Source: Diaporthe sp. PMI_573
Lineage: Eukaryota > Ascomycota > Sordariomycetes > Diaporthales > Diaporthaceae
Direction of reading: 5' to 3'
Assembly (NCBI GenBank): GCA_021399435.1
Contig: JAJTUP010000026.1
Coordinates: 434,001 to 498,000 of the forward strand
DNA: 64,000 nucleotides
In this document: positions 55,701-64,000 of the stretch, one piece after another
How positions within the stretch are numbered: the stretch's first letter is position 1
How the letters are laid out: the number at the start of each line of letters is the position of its first letter
Notes under the pieces: generated by a model
Database searches by the model: none
What the model was told of the DNA's origin: nothing
Seen by the model: the letters and a program-made list of their open reading frames with translations, nothing else
Position numbers and translations under genes: made by a program

Positions 55701-58268
55701 ACGCACCGGCAAGGAAGGAAGGTCCTGAGGCTCAGGGACCCAACGAACCCTTGCGTCCCAGAACCCCAGCACCCAGGCACCCAGGGCCCAGGGCCGGGGC
55801 ACCTGCAGACCAACGGCAGCCTCCGTCTGGTGGCCCCCCTTTCTTTTCCCGGTACCGATGGAGAAGCAGCTCGTCATAGCTAAGGGCCCCGGCCCACAAC
55901 ACCCAGGAGGGCAGAGGGAAGCCAGGGGAACTGGGAGCGAGCAGAGCACTGAATCAGAGCACTGGGTGCGGTCGGGTGGCTAAGGGGCGTGACGAGGCTG
56001 CTGCTGCTGCAGCAACAGAAACCGCCGCCGACTCTCTGCCCCAACCTCCCGAACCCAACACTGCGGCTCGGCTGCGCACAGGCTCAGGCGGCCTTGCGCC
56101 TCGTCTGCCACTCGGGTCCAATGGTCGCTGGCACCTAGGCCTCGAAAGCCCTAGTCTTCCACGACCTCAAACGCCGATTGACCGCCCAACATTTCCGGGG
56201 TCTGCCACTCTCAACCGACTTCCGTAGTATCCAATGCAGATGCCGTGGCCCCTTGTCAAGCCAGCCCATGTGCTTGCTCCGTCGTGCTTCAATCGTGACA
56301 CTCAAAACACACAAATGCGCACACAACGCACTCTCCCCGTCACTTGCCGGGACTTGGAAGTCTCGTATGCCACGCGCCCCGCCCCTGAAAATATGCAGCC
56401 GGATGAAGAAGTGGCTGCACTGCATATTGGACAGGGCACCGTGCCTATCTCCGCGCCGTGCCATTGGGCCGCGCAGGTGACGGGTTGATAAACAATCATG
56501 CGGCGCGACTTGGACGCCTCCCAATTGGGTGCACGCCTCCTTGAAACCAAAATGCCCTGCTGGGAAAGTAGGGGGACAGCCCACAATAGGATGAGATACT
56601 GTATGTGTGCAGGGGGGGGAGAGAGTGACCCAATGGACCGGAATGCCGGCCGCGGGCCACTGGAGTGTCGGAACGGGACCGGGGGTCAAGTAAGTGCTGA
56701 CGCGCTGGCGCGATGGAAGGGCCGTAGCAACCCGGCAGCTGAAGAATCGGGCTCCATTGCATTGCGATGCGGCGCGACGCTTCGGCTGGGGAGAACGGGC
56801 GGGCCAAAGGGGGGGAATGAGGTGAGAGAAAAGTGAGAAACGACCACGACCCATGTCCGTTTTCTTTGTTTTTTTGTGTTTTGTTTTTTTGATGAGTTTT
56901 TTAACAAGCAAACCAACATACCTTTCGCTGTATGGCCAGGGGTAGTGCCTCATATTCCTCGCGCGTCAGTGGTGGTGGTCCTCCGCCCTCCGATGCGTTA
57001 GCCGGCTCCTTCGCATCCTTCAAGCCATTTGGCGCCCCGGAAGCAGACCGCGGCGGCGTCATCCTGCCCTCGTTGACCTCGACTGCCGTCCCGTCGTCGC
57101 TGATTCGCTTCCAGGGGCCGGCCGAGTCCACGCCGGCCTCGCCCAGCATCCCCACAGGGACGTCATCCTGCTGCTGCCCTTTCCTGTTCCAAAGCCCGGT
57201 GAAGGGGTTCGACGTGCGCGAGAGGTTCTTCGGTGCCGAGCGTGGCCTCAGGTGTGCGTGGTGATTGTGATGGTGAGGGGCCGTCGTGGTCCCTCCGCTG
57301 GACGACGCCCACGTCGACGACAGGAAGGCAGACCCGTCGCTGCTGCCCCCCGGCCCGGACAGCTCAGGCATCGTCTTTGGAGGCATGGGGCGGTAGGTGG
57401 TCTGGCGGGGGTAGTCGCGGCGCGGCAGGGTCGGAGAGCCCTCGGGGCTCTCTGTCGAGGCGTCGAAGAAGGCCTCAAACGAGAAGGGGCGGCGTTCTGC
57501 AGGTGAGGGACGGCCGGGGGAGTTCGAGGTCGAGGTCGAGGTCGAGGTGGATGGTGAGCCCGATAAGGGGGAGTCCGTTCCGCTTAAGTCTGCCCCTAAG
57601 TCGTCCCCGCCCTCGTCGCCTGTGAGGTCCAGATGGGCCCACCGGCGGTCCCGGAGGTCGTAGAGCTCGTCGCTGCTGGTGGTCTCTGGCAGCTGCAGGG
57701 CGGTGGTCTCGTAGCACTCGATCTGGGTCGCGTGCTTCAGGCGGAGTCTGGCGAGGTCCTGGAAGGAGTGCAGTCGGCTCAGGCCCTCTTGGAAGACGGC
57801 GCTGTCGATGGGTGAAGGGGACAGTGGCGGCGGGTCGGGGCCAGTGCTTATTAGAAGATATGGGCGGTGGGAGTGGTCGTGTTTTGACACTCCGGGCTCA
57901 TCACACCCTAAATCCTCCGCGGCACCGGTAAACGAGGTCGGAGAATCGAGGCTGGTACGTGATGTGGCATCCATTGGAACCCCAGGTTGGGCAATAGCCG
58001 TGCCGACTGCTTCCTCGACCCCTTGCACCGCGCGTGCAGTGAGCGGCTCGGGATCCTCGAGAGGGAGGCTGCCCATCTCGCTAGCTGGGGACTGGGCTTG
58101 CAGGGGGGCTTGCTTCGCTACTCTTGTTAGCCCGGTGATAATTTGGCTGAGGGTTGCAATTTGCCCAAGCTGCAGGCCCTCAGGTGGGCTGCCCGGCTCC
58201 ACCTGCGAGCTGGCAGCTGCATGTGATGGCTTGTTGCGACCCCGAGCCTGCAAGGTACATCCATCCAA
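52760..58268 (-). CDS. Serine/proline-rich hypothetical protein, two exons apparently split by an intron of about 2.56 kb
   Basis: Exon 1 (about 58268-56922) codes a low-complexity, Ser/Thr/Pro-rich protein that ends LTREEYEALPLAIQRK. Exon 2 (54358-52760, 533 residues) begins YFSTLERLRFAQ. Joined, EEYEALPLAIQRK-YFSTLERLRFAQ is a continuous amphipathic block of a kind I associate with one fungal protein family. The splice sites are good: donor GTATGT at 56921-56916, branch GCTAAC and acceptor CTCCAG ending at 54359. The rest has acidic runs (DDGDDEDLSDDDDDDD), many SP/TP sites and a basic C-terminus (FMKRIFNRVRRA). The N-terminus is unsettled: the frame is open to 58268 but has no ATG until SEMGSL near 58078, so an upstream exon may exist. 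Function unknown; a cytosolic or cortical scaffold is only a guess. Confidence 0.6.
54359..56921 (-). other. Putative giant intron, or intergenic gap, between the two exons
   Basis: 2,563 bases without a convincing gene. It holds a (TG)n run near 55325-55349, an A-run near 55494-55506 and several short open frames. An alternative start for exon 2 (ATG at 54430) would keep the downstream part as a separate 556-residue gene, but it would translate the branch point and polypyrimidine tract as MSPLPTDDAALICPELTFHL, which argues against it. Confidence 0.5.
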
Positions 58269-59863
58269 GGCACCGCTTCCTTGTGTTCGACGCCCGGTGG
58301 AGAAAAGTAAGAGAAAAAAAAGGAAGAGACAACCTCCAGAGGTGGGCCTGTCCTGTCCAGCTGGCCCGGGAACAAAACACGCGCCGGCCTTCCCGTGAGA
58401 GTCGAGAGCACCCGTGAGGACCAGATTTCAAAAACAAAAGGTGAGTCGAGAGTCCCTCTGCTGCCGGCGTCTCGTCTCGTCTCGTCGCCTGCTGACGGGG
58501 CGAACTGCGCAGTATATAAACAGCCGGAACACAGAGAAAACAGCCGACGCTCAGACTCGACGGCTGCAGTTGCAACTGTTAGAGCCCACGCCTCGCCCCA
58601 AGATCCTGTCCCTGTGGACAGCGATTCGACTGGACAGCTCCCAGCAGGACCAAAGCTTGCTGGTCACTGCCGGCCGCCGTTGGGAGCTTCCCTGGGCATG
58701 GGCACCCTGGGGCAGCGCGCACGGCTGCCAACAGGACCGGAGGGGCTTGACACCGCAGCTGCTCCGTTTTCTGAACATGTCGTTTCTCCCTGCTGGCTGG
58801 TTGTCAGGTGTGGGCCGGCCTGCTCTAGTGCAGCGCCATACCAAGAGAATCCTCCTTGAGTTCAGTCAGCCACCTGCAAATCGTCCTCGAGACTCGGCCT
58901 CGGTTGGTTGCCACGGCTGCTTGGGGGGGGGAGGGGGATCAGGGAGCCTGTTGTTGTGGGCAGACAGACACAGTCGAGGCACGCCCAAAAGCCCTTATCA
59001 CATCACGAAGGCGTCTTACTGTGGTGGCCTCTCTCTCTCTCTCTCGTACTCCGCTCCGGGAGGTTGGCTATTGGCCGCCTGCAGAGGAACGTGGTGCAGC
59101 TGCACAGGATCAACAGTTTCACAACATGTGCTCTGCTGTGTCACCCGCAGCACAAGCACACCTTCCGAGGCGCACGGATCTACTGCTTCTCATCTCGTCT
59201 AGACTGTCCCGTACAACTCCTGTGTCCGACACCCTGCTCTCTGTCCCTCGCCCTCGCCCTCTTCCTCTCTTTCTCCGCCGTCGCGCATGAAGAAGGTGTG
59301 CTTCCCTCGCTGTCGTGACTGAGACAAGAAATAGACGGCGGTGGTCTGGGCACGGGCGGCCGGCCAAGTCAGTGCACCCGCAGTGCCGCACCAAAGCAGG
59401 ACGCATTCGCCCGAGCACACATATAGCCAGCCCCCCATGTCGTTGATATAGCCGCCTATGCACAACATTCTCGATCGACGCGCGACGCACAAAGTTTGGC
59501 ACTACTGTAGACGGAATCTGGCATTCTGGCAGATCAAAAGAAACCGACTGACGCTGATGAAAGAATTGCGGCGATGTTTTGCTGACGGTACAGAGGCAGC
59601 GTAGTAGCAGTGTTCGGTACTGATGCTGCTCCCTGCCCCTGCTGGCTTGGCTCAGAACCGGCGAGCCAGGCAATCGCCGCTTCGACAGGCACTTTTCGTC
59701 ACCTCAGCCCTCCCCAAATGGCCAAACGGCTACGGAGATTCTTCGTTCGGGGCTAGCCCACGAAGGTCCACCTAACAGTAGGTGCGCTAAGCACGATTGG
59801 ATGGAGCCTCAATCTGCTTGGATGCTGGGCGGGCAGGTGATGCGGTGTTACGAAGGGGCTCGC

Positions 59864-59896
59864 GGGGAGGGGGGGAGGGGGGGAGGGGGGGAGGGG
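59864..59896 (+). repeat. G-run repeat, G-quadruplex candidate
   Basis: Five G-blocks of four to seven bases separated by single A. Same design as the tract at 39357. Confidence 0.55.
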
Positions 59897-62800
59897 AAAA
59901 GTCGTGCATACGTGTGGATAGATGCTACGGCATCTGCCGTGGCCAGTCAAGTCAGCCCAGCACCCACTCGGGTGACGGACTGACTCTCGGCGTGCGTGCG
60001 AAAGAAGAAGAAGGAAAAAAAGTCCCTTCGTGCTAAGGGGACTGACTGCAAGCAATAGGCGCCGCAGCTATGTGGAGAGGATGGGGCCCTTTGGGACGGT
60101 CCGGCGTCTCGCTGGCAGCGCCAGGCAGGGTATTGCAGTGGGGGCATGCTCTCTCTGCTTTGCTGGTCTGGTGGGCACTCGAGTCTCTCGCGGCCCCGAT
60201 ATGAGCGTATCGCGAATGGCGGCCGCGAACCATCGAATGTGGTACCGTCCTGTCCAGGTCGACGGGGAGAGGCTGGCGATGGTGACGACGAGCTACGAAT
60301 AGCCCATCCATAGTCTGCCGAGGTCAAGAACGGCAGAGTCAGTGGGTAGGTGGCGATGGACCTGGTTCAGGCGAAACCATGCACGTGTCCGGGCACTGGA
60401 CTGCGTAGTATGCACTGGTATGTGACTGATTTGTTCTCGAATGCTGTGCTCGTCTCGGGAGCGCACGTGGTGACAGCCACGTCCCTGCAAACAGCCTCTG
60501 GTTCCTGCATTGTGCTTTGTTCCGGTCCCGGGCGGGCGATGCGCCTGGACGCAGCGGGTGGAAACAAGCCCCGCCCAAGTGTGACTGACACCTTAGTCAA
60601 GCTAACCTCATGCCACTGGTATGTATGGGTATCTTTGCGGCGAAGACATGTGTCGTCGGTTGACTCGGCGGTGGGAAGGCGTTACAGGAGCCAAGATGGA
60701 TTGACACAGAAGGACCACGCCGAATCCTGCGTGGTACTCGTGCCATGAGTCGCGTGCCCGCGGACAGCAGCCTCATGCTGCTCAATAGACCAGGGGTGAA
60801 GGGGGGGAAAAGGCAAAAGAAGGAAAACGGCCTGGGAATCTGGGGTCGCACATGTGTTCGTATCGTGACGTTCAGCATGCAAAAGCTCGGGGGGGGAAAG
60901 GCGGGCTTCCTCAGGGACTGGCTTCTCCACACGCCACCACAAGCCAGCAGTGGAAATTAAAAATCGATGTCGCGCATGCTTTTTGTTCTCCTCAGCTGAT
61001 GGAACACCAACAGCACCAACAAGCTCGGACCCCCCCCCCCCAGGGTGTTCACGCGGCCGGCTGCCTGCAGGACTCTTGGCCACCCTGAAGCGGTGTGATG
61101 TTGTCCAACACCCTCTGTTACAGGACCCCATGGCGCAAACGCTCCTCCGCCACGCGAAACCATCGGGCAGTTTATCATGAGCCACCTCGAATCCTGTTGC
61201 TCACCCAAGGCATCTGAGACGTGGCGTCGGGGCTGCCAGGGTCGCTCTCGTGACCTGTCACAATCTGGGCTGCCTGCCACTGTTCAGAGGGCGTAGGGAG
61301 TGCCCATGCTTGGTCCTCGAGATCTGTTTGGAACCATCAGCCGCAGTTTGGCCTTGGGTCTGATTCACGGCGGGCGTTATCGGCCATTCAAGCCCCCCCT
61401 CCTCCGGCGGCAATCCGGCCCGGAGGCGAGATTGTCTTTGTCGAGAGTTGGGTTGAACCTTTTTCGTGGCGTCTTCAGCTCAGGATTCAGCCCGGCGTTG
61501 ACAGGATTCCTGCCCGTGTTGCAAGGTCTAAAGGCGGTCCCCCGTGGGAATTGCAGCCAAGAGTGTGCCCACACACACACAAATAAGCTTAAATCTTGCG
61601 CGATGCTTCCGTACAGTCGTAGATTTGATAACAAGGTGTACGGCCCCAAAAGCATCTCTGAAACCCCTTTTTGGGTCCTTTCAGTGCTGTATGTAAATGA
61701 GTGCGTTTACGTCTCAGCTGCCCGAATGCGGGTCGACGTGGACCGGTGGATCCTGGACAGTTTTGTGCATTTCCTCTTGCTTTGTGTTACAGTATATGGA
61801 AGTGTATTTCCATTGGATCGCAGTTACCCGCCAATGACCGCAAGACAGACCTTGTGAGTGCTGCGTGTGGCAGGTTCAAGCCACTGTGCACGGCCAAACA
61901 CCACGCTAAAAGACTGCACATGTATCCTGCTAAGTCTGATTGACAACATTCCCCGAGGTTATAGAGCTCCCAGATGCCCCTTGGGTACAGACTTTGGTAC
62001 TCTATGCTTGTCACAATCCTGTCTGAAACCCCTCACTAACTCGGTCATATAACACGAGTCGAGGTTGATTCCCACCACAAATCTCTCTCGGAGTCGTCCA
62101 AGGTACCGCTCATCAGAGCAAGCCCATCCGGGCAAGGCCGAGCAATGAGTACGCCTCCAGAGGAGATGAGGGTAAGGAAGACCGAGGAGATTGACACCTC
62201 ATGAGGACAACGGGGGAAGAGACATAAAACCGGACGAGGCTCGAGCCCTTCACGGCAGCTCTCCGCGCGTTCTCAATTACCATGCGATATTTGTCCCAAT
62301 ACCCGGGAGGGGTGAACGCGCCCCACAGATCCGGGCTCGGGGCGGTTTTCCGACAATGCGATCGAGGAACATGGCAAAAGGCACTCATCGATCGCGAGCA
62401 CACAGACACAAATAAATGCGGCGTAGATCTATTCTCGGTGTACAAGGACCCATAATCCCATTTTTATATGGAGTGCAGGGGCTCATATGTTCTCCTCCAT
62501 CATGCCATTTCATTTCCCCCATCTGGCCCCATCCATTCCCTTGGGATTGCGGTCCTGACGGTGTCCCCGCCCACAGCCCGGGTCTTGGATGATGAGATAT
62601 TAACTCATACAGACGTCAGAAAATGCCTCTTCCTCGCGTCACCAACGCCGCGTCAGTCGCCGGTCATGTGAGCAGAGTACCTGCGGGATGGATTGGCAGC
62701 CTTCTCACATGGCATTGTGGCCCCCAACCGGCCCAGGGGTTGTAGCACGGACGCTTTGGCGAGATTGCACAAGCAAGGAGCGATCTGCGCCTGTCCAAAG

Positions 62801-63080
62801 GATCAATCCTGCGCAGAGCACATGGGGGAGATCAGCTGCTGGTCTCACTATATGGTTCATCTTATGGGAAGGCAGCTGAGGTTCCCATCAAACAGGCCCA
62901 AAAAGTCATTTGTTGGGTCTTGGGGGGGTACAAGGGCCCTGGCTAGTCAGACCGGGGTTGGCAGCCAATCGTCTTACACGAAATTACAGGGATGTTGATG
63001 TCCAAACTGTCCACCAATTGCTTTATCGACGTCCCCAGGACTGGTGGCATCTTGCCTAACGGCCAGCAACAGCGTAAAGT

Positions 63081-63139
63081 CTTTTTTTTCCTTCTTTTTT
63101 TTTAAAAGAAATAAATAAAAAAAAAAAAAAAAAAAAAAA
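63081..63139. repeat. T-rich then A-rich homopolymer cluster
   Basis: T8 CCTTC T9, then AAAAG and about 22 A, about 200 bases beyond the stop codon of the minus-strand aminomutase gene. May coincide with its polyadenylation region, where on that strand it reads as poly(T)/poly(A). Confidence 0.6.
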
Positions 63140-63344
63140 CTCATCGATTGCAGGTCTATGTTGAAATAGCAATCCAGTCTCCCAATAACTCCCTTCACGA
63201 CCTGAGGCGATCGCTGCGAAATGGTAACCAGACCAAAAAGAAAACAAGTGCTGAGTGGCGATCAGACGCGTGGCAAAACACAGTGTGCAGCTCCTCTCAA
63301 CAAAGTTGCACCATCGCCGGGTGTCGGTGGAATTTGGCCGGGCC

Positions 63345-64000
63345 CTAGTCGTCCAGCTCGGAAAGAGCATCGTGGTTGATGGGGTCATGATACTCAAACA
63401 CCTGCGGCTTCTCCATCCTGCCGTGGGCAGCGGCTGCCGCCGTGACTGCTGGGGCCCTGAACCTCGACACTCCGGTCTGGCGGTCATAAGACTCGTACGA
63501 CCAGGCGTTACGCTTCCCACCGCCGCCGGGCAGGTCGACAATGAATTGTGGCGTATCAAAGCCCGCGATGGAACCCCGGATTTGGGACTCGAGATCTAGG
63601 ATGGTCTGAAGCGGCGTGCGGTAGTGTTCGACGTTGGGGACCATGTCGCACATGTAGACATAGTACTGAGAAACAAGAACATGATGTTTCAGCATACTCC
63701 GCCTCCACAAAACATAAAGCGCTGGGCTACTCACCGGCCTGATATTGTTGTCGGACAGCTTCCTTATCAAGGTCGACATGGTCTGGACGTCGTCGTTGAC
63801 GCCCTTCAAAAGCACGGTTTGGTTCCGTACTGTCACGCCCGCCGCGTAAAGCTTCTGAGCCGCGGCCTCCGTGATCCAAGAGAACTCGTTGGTATGGTTA
63901 AAGTGCGTATGAAGGGCGACAGATTTTCCAGCCTTCCTCGCTTTCTGCGTGACTTCGATGAGCGCATCGGTCCAGTCGTCAGACGTGTCGAGGAATCGCA
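63345..64000 (-). CDS. Lysine 2,3-aminomutase-like radical SAM protein, C-terminal part (gene continues past the window)
   Basis: Exons >64000-63735 and 63665-63345, joined over a 69-base intron (GTGAGT donor, GCTGAAAC branch, TCAG acceptor) that gives NNIRPYYVYMCDMV. The visible part contains VALHTHFNHTNE, VRNQTVLLKGVNDD, YYVYMCDMVPNVEHYRTP and FIVDLPGGGGK, the order found in KamA-type lysine 2,3-aminomutases; the Lys of PGGGGK is where PLP binds in that family. The radical SAM CxxxCxxC cluster would lie to the right of the window. These enzymes interconvert lysine and beta-lysine with SAM, a 4Fe-4S cluster and PLP. Fungal homologues are widespread, but their physiological substrate is less certain. 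The stop at 63345 is followed by homopolymer-rich 3' DNA. Confidence 0.88.
   Translation of the reverse strand, partial: RFLDTSDDWTDALIEVTQKARKAGKSVALHTHFNHTNEFSWITEAAAQKLYAAGVTVRNQTVLLKGVNDDVQTMSTLIRKLSDNNIRPVSSPALYVLWRRSMLKHHVLVSQYYVYMCDMVPNVEHYRTPLQTILDLESQIRGSIAGFDTPQFIVDLPGGGGKRNAWSYESYDRQTGVSRFRAPAVTAAAAAHGRMEKPQVFEYHDPINHDALSELDD

Larger units (their letters stand above)
58400..63344. other. About 5 kb without a supported gene
   Basis: GC-rich, many homopurine or homopyrimidine tracts: G9 near 58925, (CT)n near 59031-59044, G-runs at 59864-59896 and 60888-60896, C12 near 61030, and a T/A homopolymer cluster at 63081-63139. Open frames of 100-185 residues occur on both strands but lack domains, start context and splice sites. 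Parts near 58270-58560 are probably the promoter or leader of the minus-strand gene. Confidence 0.45.

Noticed and set aside
61300..61857. 185-residue open frame in the 5-kb gap
   Set aside because: No domain, mixed low-quality composition and no supporting start or splice signals.

Overview
The window looks like nuclear DNA of a filamentous ascomycete, most likely a Sordariomycete. Genes carry short introns with GTRNGT donors, CTAAC-type branch points and YAG acceptors. The protein families (HET domain, fungal NACHT-type NLR, Zn2Cys6-associated fungal_trans domain, fungal CorA-like proteins, type II FBP aldolase, Kes1-type OSBP) are typical of Pezizomycotina. Transposons are AT-rich, and their coding remains show Trp to TAG, Gln or Arg to stop and Asp to Asn changes, the signature of repeat-induced point mutation (RIP). 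The species cannot be named from the sequence.

Layout. 1-8.4 kb is gene-poor and rich in broken genes: a degraded fungal transcription factor, an intact RidA-family protein, a frameshifted secreted-protein gene, a frameshifted Ulp1-like protease with altered catalytic residues, and the C-terminal half of an NLR (post-NACHT plus ankyrin-like region) lying next to a retrotransposon. 8.67-22.67 kb is a transposon block. It holds a full-length Ty3/gypsy chromovirus (194-bp LTRs, 5-bp CTAAG target duplication, minus strand), a Ty1/copia fragment, one copy of an about 520-bp repeat, and a truncated second gypsy element interrupted by an AT-rich insertion and by a 408-bp hAT-type MITE with an 8-bp target duplication.

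22.7-31.2 kb is an island between the repeat block and an inverted second copy of the 520-bp repeat. It holds an intact four-exon short-chain dehydrogenase and a two-exon gene that fuses an MFS-transporter-like membrane domain to a HET (heterokaryon incompatibility) domain, the most unusual architecture in the window. 31.2-38.2 kb holds three lineage-specific-looking genes: a His-rich-repeat protein, a divergently transcribed DEAH-helicase-like protein that appears to lack ATPase motifs, and an RGG/CCHC zinc-knuckle protein whose frame is broken twice.

40-64 kb is conserved, GC-rich core genome: fructose-bisphosphate aldolase (3 exons), a Kes1-type oxysterol-binding protein (3 exons), a Golgi-type GT31-like glycosyltransferase (2 exons), a 9-exon CorA-like membrane protein with a 9-nt microexon, a serine-rich hypothetical gene whose two exons seem to be joined by an intron of about 2.56 kb, about 5 kb of apparently non-coding DNA, and the 3' end of a lysine 2,3-aminomutase-like radical SAM gene cut by the window edge.

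The genes are individually transcribed and do not form a recognisable biosynthetic cluster. The left half reads as an accessory, transposon-rich region where allorecognition or cell-death type genes (NLR, HET) sit beside transposons and decaying genes. The right half is housekeeping.
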